Source: Rubrivivax sp. (lineage in GTDB: Bacteria > Pseudomonadota > Gammaproteobacteria > Burkholderiales > Burkholderiaceae_C). Taken from it: a DNA stretch of 64,000 bases. Shown piece after piece: positions 1 through 8,270 of this stretch (positions are counted from its first letter, which is position 1; each line of letters begins with the position of its first letter). The notes below the pieces were generated by a model. It saw only the letters and a list, made by a program, of their open reading frames with translations, was not told the origin of the DNA and searched no databases. Position numbers and translations under genes: made by a program. The stretch is from positions 1 through 64,000 of the forward strand of contig JAEUPB010000098.1 in assembly GCA_016789955.1 (NCBI GenBank), in the 5' to 3' direction.

Positions 1-19
1 CTCGGTGTTGCAAAGCCTC

Positions 20-39
20 GCCGGGTCACCCGACCCGGC
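20..39. terminator. Hairpin at the left edge
   Basis: GCCGGGTC and GACCCGGC form a perfect 8-bp stem around a 4-base loop. It lies beyond the stop of the minus-strand LysR gene that ends at 154, so it could terminate that transcript or one arriving from outside the window. No T-tract follows. The rest of 1-153 holds no convincing gene. Confidence 0.3.
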
Positions 40-153
40 TGCGCTTCGCGCCTTGACTGGGCCCTTTCTGGGGCCGCACGCGGGCACATTCATTTGGGAA
101 ACACCCTCTCAGGCAGCTGCGCGGGCGGCGGCGCGGGTGGACCTCGACAGCCT

Positions 154-1098
154 TCAGCCGAGTTTAGCCACGGCCGCCCGCCGCGGGCCGGCCGACCGTG
201 ACGGCCGCCGCCGCACCTGGCCGAACAGGTCGTAGAGCTGCTGCGCCGCCGGCGACAGCGAGCGGCCGCGGCGCCGGATCAACCCGACGGTGCGCGACAC
301 CACGGGTTCGACCAGCGGCACGCTCACGAGCAGCGGATGCTCCGGCCCCGGCATCGCCATCGAGGGCACCGCCGCCACGCCCAGGCCCGCTTCCACGAGA
401 CCGAGCGTGGTGGTCACGTGCTGCGCCTCGTAGATCGCCTGCGGCCGGTTCGCCACGCCGGCCAGTGCCTGGTCGAGCAGCACGCGGTTGCCCGACGTGC
501 GCCCCACCGAGATGTAGTCATGCTCGACGAGCTGCGCCCAGCTCACGCGGCGCTGCCGGGCCAGCGGGTGGTCGCGCCGGCACGCCGCCACGAAGCGCTC
601 CTCGACCAACGGCTTGAACTCCAGCTCGCCCTCCTGCGCGCCGATGAAGTTCAGCCCGAAGTCGGCCTCGCCGCGCGCCACGGCGGTGAGCACGTCGTTG
701 GCGCTCGCGTCCAGCACCTTCACGCGCACCTTCGGGCACACCTCGTGGTAGCGGCGGATCACCTCCGACAGGTAGTAGCACACCGTCGAAGGCACGCAGG
801 CCACCGTCACCTCGCCCATGCGCGTGGCGGCCACGCCGCGGATGCCCAGCAGCGTGGCGTCCAGCTCGTCGAGCAGCTCGCGCACCTTGCGCTCGAAGTC
901 GCGGCCCACCGCGGTGAGCGTGACCCGGCGCGTGGTGCGCTCCAGCAGCCGCACGCCCAGCGCCTGCTCGAGCTTGTCGATGCGGCGGCTGAACGCCGGC
1001 TGCGACAGGTGCACCGACTCGGCCGCCTTGCGGAAGCTGCTGAGCTCGGCCACGGCACGGAAGGCGAACAGGTCGTTGAGGTCGAAGTGGATGGCCAA
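154..1098 (-). CDS. LysR family transcriptional regulator
   Basis: A 314-residue DNA-binding regulator. Residues about 5-64 form the LysR winged helix-turn-helix (FRKAAESVHLSQPAFSRRIDKLE), followed by the usual periplasmic-binding-protein-like effector domain to about residue 300. The length is typical of the family. It is transcribed divergently from the carboxylic-acid catabolic operon starting at 1190, with 91 bases between the starts. That arrangement suggests it controls the operon and itself, probably with a pathway intermediate as co-inducer. The specific ligand cannot be read from the sequence. Confidence 0.93.
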   Translation of the reverse strand: MAIHFDLNDLFAFRAVAELSSFRKAAESVHLSQPAFSRRIDKLEQALGVRLLERTTRRVTLTAVGRDFERKVRELLDELDATLLGIRGVAATRMGEVTVACVPSTVCYYLSEVIRRYHEVCPKVRVKVLDASANDVLTAVARGEADFGLNFIGAQEGELEFKPLVEERFVAACRRDHPLARQRRVSWAQLVEHDYISVGRTSGNRVLLDQALAGVANRPQAIYEAQHVTTTLGLVEAGLGVAAVPSMAMPGPEHPLLVSVPLVEPVVSRTVGLIRRRGRSLSPAAQQLYDLFGQVRRRPSRSAGPRRAAVAKLG

Positions 1099-1189
1099 CG
1101 GACAGATCCCTTATTGATGCACATGTGCGATCAGTTGATCTTAAAGATGCAATTCACTTCTGCAATGCCGGCACCGAAGATCACGCCCC
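1099..1189. promoter_or_regulatory. Divergent promoter/operator region of the LysR gene and PrpF operon
   Basis: This spacer is AT-richer than its surroundings. It contains two perfect inverted repeats, GCACATGTGC at 1119-1128 and ATCTTAAAGAT at 1138-1148. LysR proteins bind short dyads in such divergent spacers, so these are plausible operator half-sites. No assignment of -35 and -10 elements is secure. Confidence 0.4.
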
Positions 1190-3253
1190 ATGAGCCGAGT
1201 GATCCCCTGCGTCCTGATGCGTGCCGGCACGTCGCGCGGGCCGTTCTTCCTGCGCGACTGGCTCCCGGCGGACGACACCGCGCGCGACGAGGCGCTGATC
1301 GGCGCGATCGGCGCGTCGGACCTGCTGCAGGTCGACGGCGTCGGCGGCGGCAGCACGCTGACGAGCAAGGTCGCGATCGTCTCGAAGTCGGCGCAGCCGG
1401 GCTGCGACGTCGACTACCTGTTCGCGCAGGTCGGCGTCGGCCAGAAGTCGGTGGACACGCGGCCCAACTGCGGCAACATGCTCTCGGGCGTCGGCCCGTT
1501 CGCGATCGAGCAGGGGCTGGTGCCCGCGGCCGACGGCGAGACGACGGTGCGGGTCTACAACGTCAACACGCGCTCGCGCATCGACGTCACGGTGCAGACG
1601 CCCGGACGCCACGTCGCCTACGAGGGCACCACCGGCATCGACGGCGTCGCCGGCACGGCGGCGCCGATCCGGCTGAACTTCCTCGACGCCTGGGGATCCG
1701 TGACCGGATCGCTGTTCCCCACCGGCCGGCGCATCGACATGATCGACGGGGTCGAGGTGACCTGCATCGACGCCGCGATGCCGCTGGTGATGGTGCGCGC
1801 GGCCGACCTGGGTCTGAGCGGCCGCGAGGCCCCGGCCGACCTGGACGCCGACCGCGCACTGCTCGCGCGGCTGGAGGCGCTGCGCCGCGCCGCCGGCGAG
1901 GCCATGGGCCTGGGCGACGTCTCCACCAGCGTCGTGCCCAAGCCGGTGGTCGTCAGCCCCGGCGACGACGCCGACAGCGTCACGTCGCGCTACTTCACGC
2001 CGCGGCGCTGCCACGCATCCCACGCGGTGACCGGCGCCATCGGCGTGGCCACCGCCCATGCGCTGCCCGGCACCGTGGCCAGTGGCCGTGCATCCGGCGC
2101 GGGCGCGCGCCGCATCGCGGTGCTGCACCCGCAGGGCCGCATCGAGATCGACGTGCTGCTCGACGGCCACGGCGACGAGCTGCGCATCCAGCGCGCTGCG
2201 CTCGTGCGCACCGCCCGCAAGATCCTGCAGGGCGACCTGCACATCCCCGACTACGTGTTTTCCAAACCTCTTTCAGGAGACAAGCCCATGAAGCCCGTGC
2301 AGGCCCTGCTCGCCGCCGCCGCGCTCGCCACCGCCGCCACCGGCCAGGCCCAGACCACCTACCCGGCCAAGACGATCACGATCGTCGTGCCCACCGCCGC
2401 CGGCGGCGGCAACGATGCGATGGCGCGCACCATCGCGCAGAAGCTCGGGCCTCTGCTCGGGCAGACGATCATCATCGACAACCGCGCTGGCGCGAACGGC
2501 TCGATCGCCAGCGAGTACGTGGCCCGCGCCACGCCAGACGGCTACACGCTGATGCTGGGCTACATCGCGACGCACGCGATGAACCCGGCGCTGCAGAAGC
2601 TGCGCTACGACCCCGTGACCGACTTCGAGCCGATCGGCCTCGTCGGCTCGTCGCCGACGCTGATGGTGGCCCACGCAGGCACGCCGATCAAGGACGTGAA
2701 GGACCTCGTCGCGCAGCTCAAGGCCAAGCCCGACAGGTACACCTACGCCTCGGCCGGCGACGGCACGGCGCCGCACTACGCGGCCGAGCTGTTCAAGCTC
2801 AATGCCGGCGTCGTGATGCTGGGCGTGCCCTACAAGGGATCGGCGCCGGCGATCAGCGACACCATCGGCGGCCAGACGCAGGTGATGTTCCCCAGTCTCT
2901 TCAGCGCGATGCCGCACGTGAAGGCCGGCAAGCTGAAGGCGCTCGCCGTCGCGGGCCCGAAACGCTCGGCACTGCTGCCGGCGGTGCCCACGCTCAAGGA
3001 GGCCGGCGTCGAGGGCGTCGAGGTGCAGCAGTGGTATGGCTTGTTCGCACCCGCCAAGACCCCCAAGGCGGTGGTCGAGAAGCTCAACAAGGCGCTGAAC
3101 CAGGTGCTGGCCGACAAGGAGATCGAGAAGCGCATCGAGGACCACGGCGCCGACGTCGAGACCAGCACCCCCGAGCAGCTCGGCGCGCTGGTCAAGAGCG
3201 AGCTGGCGAAGTGGAAGGCCGTGGTGGCCAAGGCGAAGTTGACCGCCGACTGA
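1190..3253 (+). CDS. PrpF-family isomerase fused in frame to a Bug-family receptor
   Basis: The 687-residue open frame contains two complete proteins. Residues 1-366 are a PrpF-type isomerase (AcnD-accessory 2-methylaconitate isomerase / 4-oxalomesaconate tautomerase family), with the family's early CVLMRAGTSRGPFF segment, a NCGNMLSG segment and a late HASHAVTGAIGVA segment. Residues 367-687 are a Bug-type solute receptor with its own start and signal peptide. No stop separates them. The isomerase should act on an unsaturated tricarboxylate or oxo-acid in the cytoplasm, whereas the receptor must be exported, so a working fusion is unlikely. Probably the receptor is mainly translated from 2288, and the isomerase stop has been lost by mutation or sequence error. 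Confidence 0.8.
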   Translation: MSRVIPCVLMRAGTSRGPFFLRDWLPADDTARDEALIGAIGASDLLQVDGVGGGSTLTSKVAIVSKSAQPGCDVDYLFAQVGVGQKSVDTRPNCGNMLSGVGPFAIEQGLVPAADGETTVRVYNVNTRSRIDVTVQTPGRHVAYEGTTGIDGVAGTAAPIRLNFLDAWGSVTGSLFPTGRRIDMIDGVEVTCIDAAMPLVMVRAADLGLSGREAPADLDADRALLARLEALRRAAGEAMGLGDVSTSVVPKPVVVSPGDDADSVTSRYFTPRRCHASHAVTGAIGVATAHALPGTVASGRASGAGARRIAVLHPQGRIEIDVLLDGHGDELRIQRAALVRTARKILQGDLHIPDYVFSKPLSGDKPMKPVQALLAAAALATAATGQAQTTYPAKTITIVVPTAAGGGNDAMARTIAQKLGPLLGQTIIIDNRAGANGSIASEYVARATPDGYTLMLGYIATHAMNPALQKLRYDPVTDFEPIGLVGSSPTLMVAHAGTPIKDVKDLVAQLKAKPDRYTYASAGDGTAPHYAAELFKLNAGVVMLGVPYKGSAPAISDTIGGQTQVMFPSLFSAMPHVKAGKLKALAVAGPKRSALLPAVPTLKEAGVEGVEVQQWYGLFAPAKTPKAVVEKLNKALNQVLADKEIEKRIEDHGADVETSTPEQLGALVKSELAKWKAVVAKAKLTAD
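2275..2279 (+). promoter_or_regulatory. Internal ribosome binding site for the Bug receptor
   Basis: AGGAG lies 8 bases before the ATG at 2288, inside the open frame running from 1190. Together with the signal peptide that starts at 2288, it argues for independent initiation of the receptor. Confidence 0.65.
2288..3253 (+). CDS. Bug-family tripartite tricarboxylate transporter substrate-binding protein
   Basis: A 321-residue periplasmic receptor read from the internal start. Residues 1-20 are a Sec signal peptide ending in GQAQ. The mature part opens with YPAKTITIVVPTAAGGGNDA, the hallmark N-terminus of the Bug/TctC family, and continues with the family's NRAGANG and PYKGSAPA segments. Bug proteins bind carboxylates or aromatic acids for TctAB-type transporters. 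No TctA or TctB gene is in the window, so this is an orphan receptor, as is common in Burkholderiales. Its place among carboxylic-acid enzymes suggests it binds the pathway's substrate. Confidence 0.88.
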   Translation: MKPVQALLAAAALATAATGQAQTTYPAKTITIVVPTAAGGGNDAMARTIAQKLGPLLGQTIIIDNRAGANGSIASEYVARATPDGYTLMLGYIATHAMNPALQKLRYDPVTDFEPIGLVGSSPTLMVAHAGTPIKDVKDLVAQLKAKPDRYTYASAGDGTAPHYAAELFKLNAGVVMLGVPYKGSAPAISDTIGGQTQVMFPSLFSAMPHVKAGKLKALAVAGPKRSALLPAVPTLKEAGVEGVEVQQWYGLFAPAKTPKAVVEKLNKALNQVLADKEIEKRIEDHGADVETSTPEQLGALVKSELAKWKAVVAKAKLTAD

Positions 3254-3279
3254 CCGCGGACGAGCACGAGGAGACACCC

Positions 3280-4389
3280 ATGCAGAAGAGTTCCACGCGC
3301 CGCGCGGCGGCTTTCAGGATCACCCGCGGCGCCGCTGCGGCGGCCACCGTGGCCGCCCTCGCCGCGACCGCGGCACACGCGCAGGTGACGCTCTCGGGCA
3401 TCGCCGACGCCGCGGTGCGCCACGTCGACAACGAAGGCCGCGGCAGCGCCCGCACGCTGGCCAGCGGCTCCAACAGCACGAGCCGGCTGATCGTCCGAGG
3501 CACGGAGGACATGGGCGGCGGGCTGTCGGCCGGCTTCCACCTGGAGCACGGGATCGTGCTGGACACCGGCACGCAGGCGGCATCCACGCTGTTCTGGGAC
3601 CGCCGCTCCACCGTCAGCCTGGCCGGGCGCAGCTGGGGCGAGATCCGGCTCGGCCGCGACTTCGTGCCCTCGTACATCGGCTGGAGCCGCTACGACCCCT
3701 TTTCGTACGTCGGCATCGGCGGCTCCAACAACCTGGTGACGGCCACGCCCAACGGACCGATCCGCTCGGCCTTCGGCAGCGGGCTGAACACGACCGTGCG
3801 CTCGAGCAACGCGGCGCAGTGGCTGCTGCCGTCCGGCTGGGGCGGCCTCGAAGGTGGCGTGTTGATCGCCTGGCGCGAGAACGGCCTGGCCGCCGACGGG
3901 TTCCACCGCGTGCGCGGCGCGCGGCTGGGCTACACCGCCGGCCGGGCCTCGGTGTCGGCGGCCTACACCCGCACCGAGAACAACCTGACCGCCACCGGCG
4001 CGTTCGAGGACGTCTCGCTGGGCGGCCAGTGGAACGGCGAGTCCGTGCGCGTCTCCGCGGCGTGGCGCCGCTTCCACCAGGGCAGCGCCACGCAGCGCAA
4101 CACCCTGCTGGGCGCCGTGATGCCGCTGGGCCAGTGGGAACTGAAGGCCTCGTACAACCGCGCCGACTTGTCGGGCACCGTCGGCACGGCGTCGGTCGGC
4201 GCCAACGACGCCCGCCAGCTGGCCGCGGGTGCCGTCTACCACCTGTCCAAGCGCAGCGCTCTCTACGGGCACGTGTCGCGCGTCGACAACCGCGGTGCCG
4301 CAACATACGCCATACCGGGAGGCATCACGGGCCTCGCCGGCGGCGCCTCCTCGACGGGGGTCGAGTTCGGCGTCCGGCACGTGTTCTGA
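3280..4389 (+). CDS. Gram-negative porin
   Basis: A 369-residue outer-membrane beta-barrel porin of the betaproteobacterial general-porin family. Residues about 1-34 are a long signal peptide cleaved after AHA; the mature protein starts QVTLSGIADAAVRH, typical of the family. Later come the characteristic RLIVRGTEDMGGGLSAGFHL and WGEIRLGRDF segments. It ends in HVF, the terminal-Phe signal used by the BAM machinery. The ATG at 3280 has GAGGAG nearby upstream. Its position between the receptor and catabolic enzymes suggests a role in outer-membrane entry of the same substrate. Confidence 0.9.
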   Translation: MQKSSTRRAAAFRITRGAAAAATVAALAATAAHAQVTLSGIADAAVRHVDNEGRGSARTLASGSNSTSRLIVRGTEDMGGGLSAGFHLEHGIVLDTGTQAASTLFWDRRSTVSLAGRSWGEIRLGRDFVPSYIGWSRYDPFSYVGIGGSNNLVTATPNGPIRSAFGSGLNTTVRSSNAAQWLLPSGWGGLEGGVLIAWRENGLAADGFHRVRGARLGYTAGRASVSAAYTRTENNLTATGAFEDVSLGGQWNGESVRVSAAWRRFHQGSATQRNTLLGAVMPLGQWELKASYNRADLSGTVGTASVGANDARQLAAGAVYHLSKRSALYGHVSRVDNRGAATYAIPGGITGLAGGASSTGVEFGVRHVF

Positions 4390-4403
4390 CCCCAGGCGGA
4401 CCG

Positions 4404-5252
4404 ATGGACGAACTGAAGGACTGGATCGGGCGGCAGGAGACCCTGCACGACACGATCACCGCCGCGCCGGTGCGCGGCCTCAACGCGACGCTGGACCACC
4501 CGGCGATCGAGGCCGCGCCCGGCACGCCGCTGCCACCGCTGTGGCACTGGCTGTACTTCCTGCCGCAGCACCGCCAGAGCGAGATCGGCGAGGACGGCCA
4601 CGCGCGCCGCGGCGGCTTCCTGCCGCCGGTGCCGCTGCCACGGCGCATGTGGGCCGGCAGCCAGTTCGAGTTCCGCTCGCCGCTGCGCGTGGGCGACGAG
4701 GTCGAGCGCACATCCACGATCGCCGACGTCACGGCCAAGGACGGCCGCACCGGCCGGCTGGTGTTCGTGAAGGTGCGGCACGAGGTGCGCCGCAACGGCA
4801 GCGCGGACCCGGCGATCGTCGAGTTCCACGACATCGTCTACCGAGACGCACGCAAGGCCGGCGACGTGGAGCCGCCGCCGCAGCCGGCCGAACGCGGCGC
4901 GCCGTGGCAGCGCGAGATCGTGCCCGACGACGTGCTGCTGTTCCGCTACTCGGCACTGACCTTCAACGGCCACCGCATCCACTACGACCGCAAGTACGTC
5001 ACCGAGGTCGAGGGCTATCCGGGGCTGATCGTGCACGGCCCGCTGATCTCGACGCTGCTGCTCGACCTGCTGCGCCGCCACGCGCCCGGCGCCGACGTGG
5101 CCACGTTCCGGTTCAAGGCCGTGCGGCCGACCTACGACCTGCACCCGTTCCGCGTCAACGGCGCGCCGCAGCCCGACGGCAAGACCGTGCGGCTGTGGGC
5201 GCAGGACCACGACGGCTGGCTGACGATGGACGCCACCGCCGAGTTGCGCTGA
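4404..5252 (+). CDS. MaoC/HTD2-type acyl-CoA hydratase, mesaconyl-C4-CoA hydratase-like
   Basis: A 282-residue hot-dog-fold enzyme. The N-terminal half matches the FAS1-type dehydratase domain (WHWLYFLP, WAGSQFEF, PLRVGDEVERTSTI). The C-terminal half carries the hydratase segment FRYSALTFNGHRIHYDRKY, with Asn and His in the usual catalytic places. Family members hydrate mesaconyl-C4-CoA or beta-hydroxyacyl thioesters. A class III CoA-transferase follows after 18 bases, which fits activation of a C4-C6 dicarboxylate to a CoA ester and its hydration here. The exact substrate is inferred only at that level. Confidence 0.85.
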   Translation: MDELKDWIGRQETLHDTITAAPVRGLNATLDHPAIEAAPGTPLPPLWHWLYFLPQHRQSEIGEDGHARRGGFLPPVPLPRRMWAGSQFEFRSPLRVGDEVERTSTIADVTAKDGRTGRLVFVKVRHEVRRNGSADPAIVEFHDIVYRDARKAGDVEPPPQPAERGAPWQREIVPDDVLLFRYSALTFNGHRIHYDRKYVTEVEGYPGLIVHGPLISTLLLDLLRRHAPGADVATFRFKAVRPTYDLHPFRVNGAPQPDGKTVRLWAQDHDGWLTMDATAELR

Positions 5253-5270
5253 ACCCCGAGGACCCTCCCG

Positions 5271-6452
5271 ATGCAACCGCTCCAGGGCCTGACCGTCGTC
5301 ACGCTGGAACATGCGATCGCCGCCCCGTTCGCGACGCGCCAGCTCGCCGACCTGGGCGCGCGCGTCATCAAGATCGAGCGCCCCGGCGTCGGCGACTTCG
5401 CGCGCGGCTACGACCAGCGCGTGCGCGGCATGGCTTCGCACTTCGTGTGGACCAACCGCAGCAAGGAGAGCCTGACGCTCGATGTGAAGCACCCGCAGGC
5501 GGCCGAGGTGCTGCAGCGCCTCGTGCTGGAGAAGGCCGACGTGGTGGTGCAGAACCTCGCACCCGGCGCCGCCGCGCGGCTGGGCCTGGGCTACGACGCG
5601 CTGTCCGCGCGCAAGCCGGCGATCATCGTCTGCGACATCTCCGGCTACGGCGCCGACGGCCCGTACCGCGACAAGAAGGCCTACGACCTGCTGATCCAGA
5701 GCGAGGCCGGCTTCGTCTCCGTCACCGGCACGCCCGACGAACCCTGCAAGGCCGGGCCGTCGATCGCCGACATCGCCGCCGGCATGTACGCGTACACGCA
5801 CATCCTGGCGGCGCTGATGGTGCGCGCGCAGACCGGACGTGGCCGCCACATCGACATCTCGATGCTGGAGTCGCTCGCCGAATGGACCAGCTATCCGCTC
5901 TACTACGCCTTCGACGGCGCAGCGCCGCCACCGCGTACCGGCGCCGCGCACGCGACGATCTACCCCTACGGCCCGTTCCCCACCGGGGCCGACGGCGGCA
6001 GCGTGATGCTGGGGCTGCAGAACGAGCGCGAGTGGGTGAGCTTCTGCGAGCGCGTGCTGCAGCAGCCGGCGCTGGCCACCGACCCGCGATTCACCGGCAA
6101 CGCACGGCGCGTGGCGGCCCGCGACGCGCTGCGCGCGCTGATCGTCGAGGTCTTTGCGCCGCTCACGGCGCCACAGGTCGTGCAGCGGCTGGAGGATGCG
6201 CAGATCGCCAACGCGCGCGTCAACACGATGCACGAGGTGTGGGCCCATCCGCAGCTCGCTGCGCGCGGCCGCTGGCGCGAAGTCGGCTCGCCGGTGGGGC
6301 CGCTGCCGGCGCTGCTGCCGCCCGGCAGCTGGCACGAGGAGCCGCGCATGGACCCGGTGCCGGCACTCGGCCAGCACACCGACGCCATCCTCGCCGAGCT
6401 CGGCTACGCCCCCGCAGCCATCCAGGCCTTGCGCCACGCCGAGGCGATCTGA
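5271..6452 (+). CDS. CaiB/BaiF class III CoA-transferase
   Basis: A 393-residue CoA-transferase. It opens with the family N-terminus (LQGLTVVTLEHAIAAPFATRQLADLGARVIKIE) and has the SGYGADGPYRDKKAYDLLIQ segment. The catalytic Asp that forms the acyl-anhydride intermediate corresponds to D167 in GPSIADIAAGMYA. Such enzymes move CoA between carboxylates, for example succinyl-CoA to citramalate, itaconate or mesaconate. With the MaoC hydratase just upstream and a lyase downstream, it probably makes the CoA ester of the imported acid. Confidence 0.9.
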   Translation: MQPLQGLTVVTLEHAIAAPFATRQLADLGARVIKIERPGVGDFARGYDQRVRGMASHFVWTNRSKESLTLDVKHPQAAEVLQRLVLEKADVVVQNLAPGAAARLGLGYDALSARKPAIIVCDISGYGADGPYRDKKAYDLLIQSEAGFVSVTGTPDEPCKAGPSIADIAAGMYAYTHILAALMVRAQTGRGRHIDISMLESLAEWTSYPLYYAFDGAAPPPRTGAAHATIYPYGPFPTGADGGSVMLGLQNEREWVSFCERVLQQPALATDPRFTGNARRVAARDALRALIVEVFAPLTAPQVVQRLEDAQIANARVNTMHEVWAHPQLAARGRWREVGSPVGPLPALLPPGSWHEEPRMDPVPALGQHTDAILAELGYAPAAIQALRHAEAI

Positions 6453-6507
6453 CCCCGGCCCCGACCCACTCAGCCCACGATCTCTCCACTCGCGCAGGAA
6501 CCCCACC

Positions 6508-7863
6508 ATGGCCGCCTCCATCATCGACTCGTCGATCTTCCAGGGCATCTTCACCACCGACGCGATGCGGCAGGTGTGGAGCGACGAGAACCGCACCGCG
6601 AAGTACGTCGAGATCGAACGCGCGCTGGCCATCGTGCAGGGGCGGCTGGGCATCATCCCGCAGGAGGCGGCCGACGAGATCGTCAGCCATTGCCGCCTCG
6701 AGCAGATCGACTTGAAGCGGCTGCGCGAGCAGACCGAGCGCATCGGCTACCCGGTGCTGGGCGTGGTGACGCAGCTCAACCAGCTCTGCCGCGACAAGCT
6801 CGGCGAGTACGTGCACTGGGGTGCGACGACGCAGGACATCACCGACACCGCCACCGTGCTGCAGATCCGCGAGGCACTCACGCTGGTCGACGACGAGCTG
6901 GCGGCGATCGCCGCCGCGCTGGCGAAGCTGGCGCGCGAGCACCGCCTGACGCCGGTGATCGGCCGCAGCAACCTGCAGCAGGCGATTCCCGTGACCTTCG
7001 GCTACAAGATGGCCGGCATCCTGTCGGCGATCCTGCGCCACCGCGAGCGGCTGGCGCAGCTGCGCGAGAGGGTGCTGGTGGCCGAGTTCGCCGGCGCGGC
7101 CGGCACGCTGGCCTCGATCGAGACGGGCGCGATGGAGACCCAGGCCGGGCTGTGCGCCGAACTGGGCCTGGGGCAGCCGCTGATCGCCTGGCACACGATC
7201 CGCGACAACATCGCCGAGACCGGCGCGCTGCTGGGGCTGATCGGCGGCACGCTGGGCAAGCTCAGCATGGACGTGAAGCTGATGATGCAGACGGAGGTCG
7301 GCGAGGTCTACGAGCCCTACCACCACGGCCGCGGCAGCTCCAGCACGATGCCGCAGAAGCGCAACCCGATCGCCAGCTGCTACATCCACGCGCAGATCAG
7401 CGTCGTGCGCCAGCATGCCGCGGCGCTGATGGACGCGATGGTGGCCGACCACGAGCGCTCCACCGGCCCGTGGGAGATCGAGTGGATCGTGCTGCCCGAG
7501 GCCTTCTGCCTGATCGCCGGTGCGCTGAAGCAGGCGCGCGCGGTGGTGGAAGGGCTGGAGATCGACGTGCAGGCGATGCGCCGCAACATCGAGATGACCG
7601 GCGGGCTCGTGATGAGCGAGGCGGTGATGATGGGCCTGGCGCCGTACCTGGGCCGCGAGCACGCGCACGACCTCGTGTACGACCTGTGCCGCGAGTCGCT
7701 GGCCAGCAGGCGGCCGCTGGTCGAGCTGCTGGCCGAGGATCCGCAGATCCGCGCGCACGTCGGCCGCGCGGAGCTCGAGCGCATGCTCGAACCGGCGAAC
7801 TACCTCGGGCAGTCGGGGGTGATGGTCGATCGGGTGCTGGCGCGGATGGCCGTGCGGGGATAG
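6508..7863 (+). CDS. Fumarase/adenylosuccinate lyase superfamily lyase
   Basis: A 451-residue enzyme of the class II fumarase/aspartase/adenylosuccinate lyase superfamily. It has the signature segment SSSTMPQKRNPIAS near residue 280, the HWGATTQDITDT segment near residue 110 and the GRSNLQQAIP segment near residue 150. The closest functional class by pattern is the adenylosuccinate lyase / 3-carboxymuconate cycloisomerase group. True purine synthesis is unlikely in this setting. It ends the operon and probably catalyses a carbon-heteroatom elimination or a lactonisation on a carboxylated substrate. The ATG at 6508 is the first good start downstream of the transferase. Confidence 0.87.
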   Translation: MAASIIDSSIFQGIFTTDAMRQVWSDENRTAKYVEIERALAIVQGRLGIIPQEAADEIVSHCRLEQIDLKRLREQTERIGYPVLGVVTQLNQLCRDKLGEYVHWGATTQDITDTATVLQIREALTLVDDELAAIAAALAKLAREHRLTPVIGRSNLQQAIPVTFGYKMAGILSAILRHRERLAQLRERVLVAEFAGAAGTLASIETGAMETQAGLCAELGLGQPLIAWHTIRDNIAETGALLGLIGGTLGKLSMDVKLMMQTEVGEVYEPYHHGRGSSSTMPQKRNPIASCYIHAQISVVRQHAAALMDAMVADHERSTGPWEIEWIVLPEAFCLIAGALKQARAVVEGLEIDVQAMRRNIEMTGGLVMSEAVMMGLAPYLGREHAHDLVYDLCRESLASRRPLVELLAEDPQIRAHVGRAELERMLEPANYLGQSGVMVDRVLARMAVRG

Positions 7864-7870
7864 TGGGCCA

Positions 7871-8254
7871 TCAGGCACTGCCGCGCCGCGCCTCCCACTC
7901 CGGGCGGGTCATCGCCTGGAACTCCACCTGCGCCGGATCGCCCACGGCCGGCACGTCGGCGGGCATCACGCGCAGCAGGTACTCGAAGAGTTCGCGCGCA
8001 TCGGCATCGGAATAGGCGAAGCGCTCGTTGGTCAGCTCGGCGGCGTCGTCGCCCTTCGTGGCCAGGGCGTGGCGCAGGCCGAGCGCGAACCACGGCGCGT
8101 CGCCGGCGCGGCGAGCCGAGGCCCACACGCGCTCGGCGTGTTCGGCGTAGTCGTCCACGCGCAGCGGCGGCATGTCGCGGTGGTTGAACCAGGCCACGGT
8201 CAGCTGCGCCAGGTGGCGCAGCATCATCGTCGTGCTGATCACGGTGCGGCTCAT
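7871..8254 (-). CDS. Uncharacterised 127-residue protein, candidate immunity partner
   Basis: I do not recognise a family. The protein is soluble, without signal peptide or membrane segment, and slightly acidic, with several aromatic residues (TVAWFNH, APWFALGL, YLLRVMP). It starts 16 bases after the stop of the 687-residue protein whose C-terminus resembles a toxin domain. A small gene right behind a toxin gene on the same strand is the classic place for an immunity gene. That role is inferred from position only. The ATG at 8254 is used; internal Met codons at residues 10-11 are alternatives. Confidence 0.6.
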   Translation of the reverse strand: MSRTVISTTMMLRHLAQLTVAWFNHRDMPPLRVDDYAEHAERVWASARRAGDAPWFALGLRHALATKGDDAAELTNERFAYSDADARELFEYLLRVMPADVPAVGDPAQVEFQAMTRPEWEARRGSA

Positions 8255-8270
8255 CGTGTAGCTCCGTCGG

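Noticed and set aside
337-4389. A 1350-codon open frame that contains the porin
   Set aside because: Only the part from 3280 is real. Upstream it is an Arg/His/Ala-rich antisense or out-of-phase reading of the LysR and PrpF genes.
6508-7863. Purine-pathway adenylosuccinate lyase
   Set aside because: The superfamily signature fits, but the gene is embedded in a carboxylic-acid catabolic operon with a CoA-transferase, so a biosynthetic role is unlikely.
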